A stretch of DNA of 64,000 nucleotides from Sipunculus nudus (Eukaryota > Annelida > Sipuncula > Golfingiida > Sipunculidae): contig CM049314.1 of assembly GCA_026874595.1 (NCBI GenBank), positions 76,214,300 through 76,278,299 of the forward strand, read 5' to 3'. Made by a program: the position numbers and the translations under genes. The notes under the pieces are model-generated. The model was not told the DNA's origin. It saw nothing but the letters and a program-made list of their open reading frames with translations, and ran no database searches. Position 1 is the stretch's first letter, and each line of letters opens with the position of its first letter. This document shows, in pieces, positions 23,692 through 36,700 of this stretch.

Positions 23692-23996
23692 CACTGGTTC
23701 TTTGCCCCCAACCCCCTCCTTGTTAACTCCTCCCACCTGGCACGGAAGATGATAAGTCTGGGAAAAAAAATAGATTCATGGACAACACGGGCCCATGGCA
23801 TATTTCGAGCCAATCCCGTTGGATATCGTGAATTCGCCTAGAGTAGGGCGCATGCACATTAATAATTCATCCAACTGCCCTATTATGTAGGCCTGTAGTT
23901 AAACTCGGCACTCCATTGACAGTACAGCTCATATCGACGTATATCACACCACGGTTGCACGGAAACATTGATTTATAAGTTATGCTGTTGTGTATG

Positions 23997-23997
<1 letters not shown>

Positions 23998-24048
<51 letters not shown>
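23998..24048. repeat. (AT)n microsatellite
   Basis: About 25 AT dinucleotides. The paralogous site in copy 1 (~1,990-2,030) has a short (GT)n instead. Confidence 0.95.
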
Positions 24049-24050
<2 letters not shown>

Positions 24051-24717
24051 GACATACCTCACGTTTATTGCGCGTGTTCGGTGAGCAAATCATGCATTTA
24101 ATGCCTCTTCTCACGTTAAACCTTCATTATCATCATAACAATATACAACCTACAAACTCTCCTATTCATTATATCATAAACACAGATGTTACATCCTGTG
24201 GTGTATATGTTAAAGCATACAGTTAGAAATAGAGTCAATATTGACAATTAATATACAACCTCTTCTCAGCCTTTCGTGATATACACAAGGAAAATGATCC
24301 AAGCTGCAAACATGTACAGAATGGAAGTGATAGATGTTAAGAAACAGAACGTATGAGACGGGAATGATCACTACAAGATTGTCACAGACTGTTTCCCAAT
24401 ACGATGATGAGCAAAGGACATTTCATGGCATGTCACCGGTTAGAGATGTATAGCAGAGCCACGTTAACAACAGGTCAGGATCCCAAGTCAAATGACTTGA
24501 CTGTTCATGCATATAATCACTTTTTATGAATAGATCCATGGCCTGTTTGTGGCACTGTCATTTGAATGTGAATTAACGTATCCATGCGATACGATAAGAG
24601 TGGTCTGCTGTTATTCAGGCTTCTGGATTTATGTGCACGGGTTAGGAATAATCCAGAAGTCATGACCTGTCGTTGAAACATTACAGCGAATCTCCGAGGC
24701 TCAAGCGAGATATCATC

Positions 24718-24806
24718 ATCTTGCCATTGAGGCTCCGGCGGGGTTCAAACCATGGACGCTTAGCTCCGACTTCCAAAACCTTAACCGCAAGGCTCTGTTC
24801 TAAACC
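24718..24806 (-). mobile_element. tRNA-derived SINE remnant, copy 2
   Basis: The minus strand shows a GGTTTGAACCCC-like B-box and GCGGTTAAGG-like A-box region. Paralogous to 2,697-2,792. Confidence 0.4.
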
Positions 24807-25119
24807 AGGCAAATACTCAAGTTGTTTGTAGTTAAATTTGAAAGTCACATTCAAATTGCAGTATATTTGGAGAAATGACATTACAGTATCTGTAAGCAAA
24901 ATCTGCACGTGGGAATAGTGTTACCCTGAAAATAATTCGACTAGCATTTATTAAAAAATGGCACCTTGGCAAGGTCTCAGTTACCATCACATGACAAACA
25001 CTGGTCTGTTGATAATGGATGTGGTTGGGGTTCGCTCACGCATTTAAGCTTCATATATCTTTACAATGGAGAGAACTTGGTAATTACACCAACTGACACT
25101 GCCAACTTATTTCTTATAG

Positions 25120-25191
25120 GTATCAGCGGATACGGACAAAAAATGGTGTTTAAAAGATCCAATTGTCTACCTGAACTGACGTGACGTGATC
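25120..25191 (+). other. 5' UTR part of the first coding exon of MCT-B
   Basis: Acceptor TATTTCTTATAG at 25,108-25,119, conserved with MCT-A, followed by ~70 bases to the ATG. Confidence 0.55.
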
Positions 25192-25393
25192 ATGAGATAC
25201 AAGTCAGGTGATTTCCGAGATCGAGGCTGGGCCTGGATGATCTTGGTCAGTAGCTGCGTCTGCCAGCTTCTGTTATCAGGTCCGTTGTATGGGGCGGGGT
25301 ATGTGGCGGTTGTTTTAAAAGAAACATTTCATGCAAATGTTGCCGTGACGTCACTTCCGGGCGCTCTTGTGGGATGTTTGACTACTCTTCTTG
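25192..25393 (+). CDS. MCT-B coding exon 1
   Basis: 202 nt, donor G/GTAAGT. Two residue changes from MCT-A (LYGAG for LFGAG, HANV for NANV). Confidence 0.93.
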
Positions 25394-26454
25394 GTAAGTT
25401 GCAATTGTTTCTTTATGTTTTTCATAAGTTTTTATAGGGGTTTACTTATCATAGATTTGCCCCATTGGCCGTAACGTGCAGTGAAATTTGGCACATTACT
25501 AAGTGAAACAGATAATATATAGGTCACAGTGACCTTATTTTACCACAACCTGCCCTTAGGAAAGCTTAAGTTCTAGGATCTAATGGTTACATATATTCAA
25601 AGCGGGCCCAAGCGGTCTGCTCTTTGTGAAATTTTGCTTAACAGTGTGATATAACAAATAAAAACAAAAAATTAAAATGCCATTTATTAGAGTAGATGGT
25701 CCAATATAGGTGGCGCCACATTTAACTTGAATTGGCGTGATGGTGATTAATATGCATGTACTTTTGTTACTAATATATGTAGATATTCCTGAAATATCTG
25801 TTAAAATACTGTTTGTACGCAGACAGTTAAATTTAAAATTATCTAGTAATATTTTGATGAACATCAAAATTAAGAAGAAGGCTTTAAATAAATTATACTC
25901 GAAGAATACTAATTGAATGTCGCTTATTCTAAATAATGGTATTAGTAATCATGGTAATTAGTGAAAGTTTAATAGGGAAAACACTTTAAAGGGAAACACT
26001 TTATCAGCAAGCGTGAAATTTGCCAAAACATATGACACCAACTATACAACTGGAGCTGATTTTTCTTCAAGAGTCACGTGCTGTACATGTTCGTATAATT
26101 TGGTGCTGATCGCTGCAGCGAATATTTTGATACTTACTAAGAAGAAGTAACCATAAGCGACATCACCGAAAGTTTATTTTGGATTAGGTGCGTACCTGGT
26201 TATTACGTTTCCAAAATTTGATGATGCTAACTGTAGCGTTTATATGTATATAAATATAAATGTATCAAATACTATGTGCCAAAAAAAACCCCACAATTTA
26301 TTACAACCATTCCAGAAAGTCGAAAAGCGGGGAAAGTGAAGTAATTTGGGGCAAGATAAATAAGCAAACCACATATCATGACAGTTTTCTAGCCACTCCT
26401 ACTGAGTGCGATTTTTTTTTCTTGTGAATCCTCATATCATGAAGTCAAACAAGT

Positions 26455-26519
<65 letters not shown>

Positions 26520-28057
26520 TTAGTGCCCTGTCAAAAGGCCGGACGACCTAACGGACGGATTCACGGGCGGTTTCACAGAAGGTTGGATGAACAGATTGAA
26601 TGTTTTCAATAGGACCACGTGTGCTTACGGGTATTCAAACACGCGAAAGTATATTTGTTACAATGGCGAGTTGAATACTCTTGTACTCTGTATGTACTTT
26701 ATGACTGGGCCTATTTACAAGTGTGGCAAATACACAAAACTCACGCATCGTGAACGAGAAACATACATAAAGCTTTGATCAATACATTAATGGTGCTGTC
26801 CTGTTTTTGTTTTTCGTCTAAGCATGACATAGGAAAATAAAACTGGAACATGACTCATGACTCAAAATTAACGCTCCACCGGTCAACTGATGCTAATAAA
26901 ACTACCAGTAAGACAAGGTTTGAACTCGTCCTTGGATGCGTCGACGTGTGCTAGAACATGTCAGTTTCACATACGATTTGACGGATGGACGGACATAAAT
27001 TTTGCAAATGTTGGCTTTTAAATGGTTTAATCTGGATAGTTTCGGCGCTGCCATTTTTTTGTCCAGTGTAAAAAATATGGGGGAAGGGGCCCCTTAAATC
27101 AAACATAGCAATATAATTTAGATAACTAAAATGGCCGAGAGGTCAGTTCAAATTTACAATAATCGGTTACTATTGAGCCAAATCTAATTATATTGCCAGT
27201 CCTTGTGTAACCGCCTCAGTTAAAGAGACCGAGAGTCGCTGTGGCCACCATAAGCTTAACTGTTGCTAACCTATTCGTCTCCTAATAGCCCTTGTAATAG
27301 GCCTAATTGTCCTCAGGTGGTGGCTTGAAAGAACATAAATCAACCCGAAGCATGGGAACAATGTCATCCACTATTGTGCGTGGTGGGTGTATACACAGCC
27401 ACATGATGTAACACATGATGTCAGCCGTCGCCTATAGGTTGAAAATTATATAAAACCAACGGGTTGGAAAGTCTGGTCTAAATCGTTTCTTCACAGTGAC
27501 ACGTTTGTTTTCTTTACTGCACCACCAGCCAGAGTCAGACAATTTCCAGCAAGAGACTGGGTTTGCGGCTTATATATATTTATATTCAGAGACGGATCCA
27601 TGGAGGTTATGGGATTTAATACCCTTCTTTACCTTTTTTTTCAGTTTTTAATAGTAAACCTTTCCTACCTTGAGTTTTTTAAACTTTATTAAAGGTATTA
27701 GTCTTTCAGTGTGAAAGATAAATCCTTCCTTTTTAAAAATCTCAGATCCGTATCTTGACAATTCAAAACCTGAACTAAATGCTTGTGTATAATATTTTCT
27801 TGTTGCAGCTACATCGTTTGTAATTACTTAATACAATAACCTGGACCATCGCTGACTGCATAATACTCTATATTTCAGGACCCTTTTCTAGTTTTATGAC
27901 GAGCAAGTTCGGCTATCGGGTGACTGTGATGATAGGGGGCGCTCTGTTCTCAGTTGGCCTCCTTGTGACAGCGTTTAGTCCCAACATTTCGGTAGTTGTT
28001 CTTGGTTACGGCGTTCTTTGTGGTAAGTCAGAAAGATCAAATGCATTTTCCACGTTG

Positions 28058-28110
<53 letters not shown>

Positions 28111-30745
28111 ACAGTAAAAGTGTGTCACTAGGGATTTCACGAAATCCCTAAAACTTTCAGGGAATTCGTGAAATCACTGTTTCACTTAGGGATTTCATGA
28201 AATCACTAAAATTCTAGGGATTTTGTGTAATCCCTGAAATATTGCTCTAGTTATTTCGTGAAATCCATGAATGCATTTCATTGTATAGGCCAATCCTCAC
28301 CACTTCAGCGACTGGGCTAAATCATTGTTTATCATGTTAAATATAATGACACAATGAAAGTTTATGCAGATCATTTTATTTCAATCACTTAATGCTGGAC
28401 TGTGCAGGATAATCAAAGCCATGTGCCACATTGCAAGTCTGCAAGTCTAAACAAAAATACTAATAATACTAATAATAAAAAAAAAATAAAAAATAATAAA
28501 GCTGCTAACTTGACACTTGGTGTGTATAATTAAAGCCATGTACCACATTGCAATTATGCCATTCCTGCACAATTATACTAATAAAAAATAAATAAATAAA
28601 AAAAATAATACTGTTAACTTGACACCTGATCTTCCTGCAGTTATCATCAGATACGGGAAAAAATAAATTAATCAATCATTATTCATTATGGATGTGTTTA
28701 GCACTTATTACTCTTACCTGTAAGGAAATATTTCTTGTATGCCATCTGGCAGACATGCAAATTTCCTTAAATGTACCTTTAATCTTTGGTATATCTGGCC
28801 AACTTGAACATTTCATTTTAAGCCTGTCATAGAAGCCTCTACATTAAGATGTCTAAATTTGTAATAAAAATATTATTCTTATGAGCAAAAAAAATAGTTT
28901 TATGCAAGTAAAACAAAATATAGAGAAAGAATTGATATTTGAAAACTGAATCAACGCAATTTGCGATTCACCGTATCGCGGTATACCAATGTATCGATTA
29001 TATCGCGCAGCCCTAATAGTCACTGGTTATCACAGAAATGTCTGGGTCAAAGCGTAACATTGCTGATTCTTATTTTGACAAGTCAGACTGCTGTGACACC
29101 TGCTATTACAAAGTCTCTTTATTTTAAAGTTTGTCTGACACTGTTTCTTGCCGTTGCTGCAGTCACAGCGGAAGAACCCTTGTCCGCCAGAAGCCTTGAG
29201 CGCTTGGCACAGCGAAATGTTACATTCTCTGTTTACATCAGATTCACTCAAGAGTCGCTGGGGACAGATGTCAAACTGGTTCCTACAATATTTTGTGCTC
29301 AGCATTCCAGTCTTCTCTGCAATTCTGTACATGTTCGTCCCGATCTAGAATAAATCCAAGTATGTTTCTGGGATCACCTCTACCCCTGTCAACCATTGGA
29401 ATCGGAACAGCAACTTTATCTCCCACTTCACCAGCCATTAATTCAACACGGGAGCGCTTGACCATTCTTTCTGCTTGGGATAATTGAGAATCGCATGCTC
29501 TTTTACGCTGACAGGAGATGACTTGAAGCCGCTTGTCCAGAGGTGCAGGGTCGCTGTTGGCAGCTGGTGACGGTTGCTGATCAGTTGCAGGTGGTGATGG
29601 TGGACTGTTGGCAGTAGGTGTTGGTGACTTGTTGGTTGAAGATGATGGTTGGCTGGTGGCCGGAGAGGATGGCTCCTGGGCTTCTGGGGGTGACTGTGGC
29701 TGGTTGTCTGCATCTGCTGAAGGTGGACTGATGGCAGGAAGTAGAGGCTAAGTGGTGTCAACAGAGGCTGACTCAGTGTTGACAGTGATGACAGCTGATG
29801 AAGTACCAGGAGATCATCTTCTGATTTAAGCTTTCTAAGGATTTTTTGTGGGAGAATTGAAGAAGTAAGGAGTTCTGTTAATGCCAGCATGATGAGCACA
29901 GTTCTTCTGTTGCTGCACAAATTTGAGTCCCACAGTCGAGTCACAGGTACTGTTGTCACCCATCCAAGCTACAAGCATGTCTTTAATGTCAGCATTAGCA
30001 CTTTCAACAGAGCCCTGACTTTGTGGATGCCTGGGCTTGCCATTAACTATGATGAGCTGAGGCCACAATACCTTGAGTTCTGTAATGACTTCTGAGCCAT
30101 TGTCACTTTGGAGGATGGCTGGGGCACCAAAGAGGAGGAAGATATCTAAAAGTTGAAAGGCAACTTCAGTAGCTCCCTTTGAAGTCAAGGGTCTCAGGAT
30201 AACAAACTTTGTGAGGTGGCACTGGTAGACCATGATCCATTTGAACTTGTCTTGTGCGGATGACTGCATGTCAACAAGATCCACCTGAATAGGATTTAAA
30301 ACAACGCCTTTAGTCTTAGGACGTTTTCTTTTCTCTTGACACACAAAACAGTAAGACTTGTAGAGTTCAACAGCATCTGTTGTGACGTTGGCATACTTTT
30401 GCCCAAGGTGTTTTAACATCCTGTCACGACCATCATGTCCAGTTGCGATATGAGCTTTACTGATGATGTCATATGTGTCCTCTATTGTTGTGTAGTAAAC
30501 TTGGCGATCCTCTGGTGAATTTCTCTTCTTTATAAGCTTCTCCACATCACCACACTGTAGTACTTCATACTTCTTTAGGATGTAGTACTACTGACGTGAC
30601 TTTGAGCTTTAAATTTCAGCTGCTGTTTTCAGATCTTGAATAGTCTTGTAGTGATTTCATGAAATCCCTAAATGAAACAGTGATTTCAAGAATTCCCTAA
30701 AAGTTTTAGGGATTTCGCGAAATCCCCAATTACACACTTTTACTG

Positions 30746-30798
<53 letters not shown>

Positions 30799-33700
30799 AA
30801 TATATATACTTGATCAAGCCTAAAAAAACTGTCAACGTTTATACCTTAATTTCAGTTATTCAAAATAGTACCATATAACCTGTTTTTGCATTTTTAGCTT
30901 TTAGTTTCTAGAAAATTTTAAATGTTTATTCAGGGGGTCCATGAAAAATATCCTTTGAAACCTGCAATTAGGTCTTTGTTACCAATATTCTAAGTACCTA
31001 ATAACTAATGCATTGATCGCCATGATTATTTGCATGCATATTGATCATGGAATGTTTCATCAGATCATGCAGACTGGTGGTGGCGCCACCTGTATTTTTT
31101 TATTTTTTTACGAATTTTTTTTCTATATTTTTTAGACCTTCGAATGACGTAGTCTGGCTGCTGATAGGGCACAAACCGTAACCATTAGAAAAAGAAATTC
31201 TAAATTAACTTCCAGGGAGGTTCTAGCCAAATCTCCCTGGAAACCTGAATTTAGGTCATGGGGCCCTATATTTTCCGAAGAAGTGGTTAAAATATGATTT
31301 TTAAGCACTCAGTGAGTCAGATTGGGCACAAATTGTATCCATCTGGCCTAGAATTTTCTAAGGTCCAAATAAAATCTCCTTTGATGTCTGTAATTAGGTC
31401 ACTGTGACCTCTATCCCCTGAGCTATGGAGATTATAAGTACCCCCAGAATATTAAAAAATTTGAACCAAAAGATCCAGTATCTGAATAACCACTTTATTG
31501 ACTGCAATGATACTTTATATGCATATTGATCATGGAGTATTTCATCAGTTGTTGTAGACTGGTGGTACCACCTGCATTTTTTCTACTTTTACGCATTTCT
31601 TTTGTCGCTATTTTAAGACCTTCAAATGAAGTGGTCTGGCTATTAATAGGACACATACCAATTCCAGGAAAACATTTGCATTAGCCTAACGGCTATTTTT
31701 GTAATACTGCTTAAATAAATATGTTTAAACCAAACCAACCATTACACAAATAAATTCTAAATTTACATCCAGGGAGGTCCTAGGCAAATCTCCCCGGAAA
31801 CCTGATATTCGGTCATGTTGACCTATATTTTCCAAATAAGTGGTTAAAATATGGTTTTAAGCACTCAGTGAGTCAGATTTGGCAAAATTGTGTCCATTTA
31901 GCCTAGAATCCCAATACACGACTCTCAGGGATGTCCCTACAAAATCTCCTTGACCTATTTTCTGCAAGCTGTGTGAAAGAAACATGACTTTTTTACACTC
32001 TATCAGTCAGATGAGCACAAATGGTAGCAGCTTGATGAAGAATATAAGGTAAATGTAACCTATAGATATATATATTTAAGGTCTCTCGGCAAAATGCATG
32101 ATTTGAGCACGCTGGGAGTAATTTTACCCATTGTTGAAGGCTCTTTGAATTCAACTTAGCGTCATGACCCATGGGCCACTTGTTTACCATTGCTAGGGAA
32201 AGGGTTTTCCTTGGCCAAGTCGACTGGCATGGCCTCTGATCCCTTCGCTAAATAATGTGACATCCTCAGGAATTTTTAGGAAAATATGGAAATGAACTCC
32301 CTTGGGACACACTTGGCATCGTTACCGACAGTTCAATACATTAACGGGCATTCCCATGGACACTGTATATAAAAAATTTAGGTCCGGCTTTGAGTTTTCC
32401 TCGTACATTACTTGAACATTTTGTCACTTATGACTGTTCTAACTAGCTTGGATCGGTTTCAGGTTAGGTGGTAAAATAAAATTTACTTTATAAACGCATT
32501 TATAAGTTGAAAGTTGAAGCCTCTGTTGGACGATTTAACAAATATATTATCAATGAAACGTTTAACGCTTACTGATAGTTTATCTCTTTACAACTTAATA
32601 CGAGCATTTCACGGAGGTTAGCTATGTATGCGTTCCCTTTTCTGCAAACTATTGTCTGAAAGAATGAAGTAAAACTAGAATTCTGCATTCTAATGAATGC
32701 AAGCCTCCGCCATTCACTTATTCGGACCATATTCTCAGGTCTAATTCATGTATAAGTGACTATATTTATGAATATTACGTGATAATATTCCTGGATCCGG
32801 ATCATGTGCCGGATCCACACCATATCCAATCGATATTTTATTTTGCCGATTCCCGAAATGCCCCGAAAATTTAATGAAAACCCATGATTAAGCTATGTTG
32901 TGAACAAACACACACACGAACCATAATTGAACGGAAACCTCCTGGCAAAAGCAATTACAGCCCACAAGTGCCTCAGATAGATTCGGGATAAACCTATATA
33001 TCACAATATAACGGTTGAGACAGACGATAAATTGGTCATGTATATCCTCCAAACCCTATAATTACCTCTGAAACATTTATATTGTAATGTGAAACGACAT
33101 TGCTTGTCATGAAATGAAATGTTCAATCCCACTGAGCGGTCAAACTGATATACGTCGATTTTCTGAAAAGATCGTGCTTGATCATTATATGGACATTTTC
33201 ATAAATAACAGAAAGAAATACAGGGTAAACACAACATGAGATATACAAACGTTTTCAACACGGAATTGGAACAGTCTTGGAATTTCGAGATTCCTCATGA
33301 GTAATGGCAAGACATAAACAAAAATTCTAGTTATACTGAAATATAATCAAACTGTAAAATCCAAGGTCTTAAACCAGTAACTGCAACAAACAAAATATCC
33401 AAATGTCAAAGATAAGAAATAAAATTTATTGTTCTTATTGTTTTAAAGTACCTGCAAATACAGCTGCCCTGAAATATCGACTAATATCGTAACCGCCTCC
33501 ATTTTTTAAATGGAAACAACAAAATATGGGAAAAAAATATCAGAATTCCTTGCGCAATTTCGGCCCTCTGACATTTTAGGCTTTCAAGTTAGCTTAACAG
33601 TTCAAGATAAAAGCCTACTGAGTCGCGTTTTAACGGCTGCTTATATCCTAGTATTAACCAGGCCCGGTGTCCAGCGGACATGACACTCATGGGTTTGTAA

Positions 33701-36700
33701 ACATCCCGATGGTTGGGTCATAACATCAAAGTATTCACCATATGTATTCCCTTGTGAGTGATACTCGGTCGTTGGGTACGGCCTTCCCATTAAGTCTTCA
33801 CAGCGCTCAACATGTTATAGATCAGAAGCAGACCGTGAAGTCAAGACAAAAATTTAAATAATGACAAGAAAATTGACAAGTGTTTTCCACGATTTCTTCT
33901 TGAAAAAAAAAACAAAAAAAAAAAAAAACATTTAAGAACATGAAACTGGTGCCCGTACAGGATCTGTAAACGTTTTCCGTATTTTTTTCAGGTATCGGAA
34001 GTGGACTGTTTTACACGCCGGCCTATGTGATAGTCGGCTATTATTTCAACCAGAAGCGAACCTTCGCTACAGGATTATCATGCTCGTTCATGGGCCCCGG
34101 ACTTGCCATTTTCCCGCCACTTTTTGAATACCTTTTCTACCTCTATGCCTGGAGAGGGGCGTTAATAATACTTGCAGGAATTACCTTGCATGTGTGTGTC
34201 GCTGGGGCGTTATTACGCCCTTTTCCACAGCATGGAACTATTAACAATGAGGAGACGAAGAAAAAAATTGAGCTCAAGCATGAAACTAATAACAAATCCA
34301 CGTCATATTTTACTGAATTGTGTTATCAAATTCGAACTGGTTCTTTCTACTGCGTTGTCCTGAGTAATTTGCTAGTCGGAGCGGGTATTTCGGCTGTTTA
34401 TATGCATTTATCAAACTTTTCGGTAGCGAATGGATTTACATTTGCCCAAGCAGGCATTTTAACAGTCATTATTGGTATCACTATGGTAAGCGGAAGGTTT
34501 ATTATGCCTATTATCGCCCGGTTCTTATCAGTTAGTAGTCTATGGATGATGTTTACGTGTATCGCGCTTGGCGCTGTGGCCACTGTAACATTGCCTTTTT
34601 ACATAAGGTCGTCGGTAGGGGCCTCTGTGTTCGCTTCAATGTTCGGTCTGTTTACCCTGTCGTACGCTTCCTTCATATCTCAGCTGATCGTGGACTTTAA
34701 CGGGTTGCAGTACCTAAACACCGTGTATGGAGTTGCGATGTTTGGCTATGGCATCGGCGCCATACTTGTTCCGCCGATCACGGGTAAGTGTGTCTAGAAA
34801 ACAGGAATTAATTATGTGCGTCTCTCCTTTTATTCATTTGTCTCTTCAACCCATGTCTGCCTGCTTAGCTTTATTTGCGCGATGTCTCCTCTTTGCCCAG
34901 TAGTCTCATAACATACCTTCAACTGATCCATTTCATTCAAGCACTGCTTGCACGGGAAGTATTTGGGGAAGACTGATACAAGGGGGCAGCGAATCATTGG
35001 CACTATGCCAAGCTTACAAAAAGTTCCTCACGCTGGTTTTTCAGTTTCATCGCTTAGGAACAACGGTCGAAGAATCTTTGCCTTGTGCCAAGACCTGTCG
35101 GAGTCTATGGTCAATGTTTCCAGAGCAAGCGGTGGTTGACTTAAATGGATTAGTAGATAGAATGTTATGAGACCGCTTTATAAAGCGTGTAACTGTATGC
35201 AAATGTTCTGGATAAAGTGCTTTAAGACGATGGTTATAAGACAAGGATGACGTTTGATAGTTGAGATTTACATGAATGTAGTCAGAGGAATAATTTTGGT
35301 CATTTTCTACCTCAGTCTCTCTTTTAAGTACAAGATGCAGCAAATGAATCAAATTTTAGGTGACTAATCACCTGTAAACGACGGTGAATTGACATAAAAT
35401 ATCGTTTTCTCTTTGCCCAAATATTGCCCCGAAACCGTTGGCTTACTCATGTACATGAGTGTTAAAAACATAGCACAGGGCGCGATTACAGGCGTCAACA
35501 TAAACACAGCGAGTTACACTTCTGGGATCGCATGGGCCACAAAACCGGTCAATCGGTAGATGCCCTGACTGACTTGGCTCCCCCAAAAATACATCACATG
35601 CTGAGGTCAGGCCTTGGACCCTATAGACGATCTGTGCTACATGTGTTATTCCCACTGAGGCCCCTGGACCTATCGTACAAATCTGTTTCAACAGGTTCTA
35701 CAATCAATTCGGCCAATGGACCATAATGTTCATCCAGCAGAGGATGACTAGTTTGGACTACTCTTAGTTTTGGATCTGTCACGCAAAATCGGACCTCTGG
35801 TCTCGCCGACTTTTTATTGTAAACAGACAAAGATAGACGTGTTTAACCGCAAGAAGGTATTTAACAGCTCAAAGGGAGGCACTGAAACCAAGTGCTTGGA
35901 TGGTGTTGCCTGGAAACTATTGTATTAAGCAAATGTGAACTGATATTGTGAAAGAATAGGCATATTATTCTCTCGATTATGCCCCTTTAAATTCTGCCGC
36001 AGGATAGGCGCAGGAAAAAGCAAATGTTGAATAAATTTTGAGCATAACTTGATTTCGTATGCTTTTTTACAATTGAGCAGGCCCAATGTTGTATAAACTA
36101 GCTTCAGTTCATATACTATAACGCACTCAAATAAAGAATAAATGTAAACAAGTAAACAACTCTCTCGATTTGTAGGAGCGCTCGTAGACTTGACTGGTGT
36201 TTATGACTACTGTTTCTATATTGCGGGTAAGTAATTATTTTTTTTGTAACCTTGTGTTTACAGCTTTTACAATATCGCCCATTTAGTTTCATAAAATGAG
36301 CCATGAGGTCGATAAAAATCTACCGGGTATTTAGTATTTGGTACTAGTAAATTTTAAGTGAAGAGCCACTCAGCGTAAGGAATCTAAGAGTAATTATAGA
36401 CTGGAATTGAAGGAGGGCGATATATCATAATATTGCCCACATGTCCCAAACGGTGGGCAAAATAGCAAGCATCAAAAGATCGTCGTTTTGTATTAACGCT
36501 TATAAAAATGGGTTGATGTTAGAAACATTTACGTCACTGTTCCATTTCACTCTTTGAAATCAGATCGAAGTCCTGAATAAGAACGAGGTAAAGCGGCTCA
36601 TTACAAAATGTTTGACAATTGTTGGGGCTTTGGGAGGGGGGGGGGGGAGGATTGCATCTTTTGGGTGCATTAGCACTTATATTAAACGTGTTTGATTACT

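Larger units (their letters stand above)
28109..30748 (-). mobile_element. Decayed integrase-type DNA transposon (KRBA2/SCAND3-like, Ginger-like) in MCT-B intron 2
   Basis: Long terminal inverted repeats of about 100 bp start TTACAGTAAAAGTGTGT at 28,109 and, inverted, end at 30,748. Both flanks are (AT)n, and copy 1 has one uninterrupted (AT)n here (6,608-6,688). The inside codes, on the minus strand, for a broken integrase. If the ends are CAGTAAAAG, the flanking TA would be the target duplication, but (AT)n flanks make that unreadable. Cut-and-paste elements with retroviral-type integrases and TIRs are the Ginger group; assignment to it is an inference. It is non-autonomous now. Confidence 0.82.

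Noticed and set aside
29438-29959. A His/Pro-rich 173-residue minus-strand frame
   Set aside because: Only its first part (SSILPQKILRKLKSEDDL) fits the transposon protein. The rest is a shifted frame of the Pro/Ser-rich linker read in another phase.
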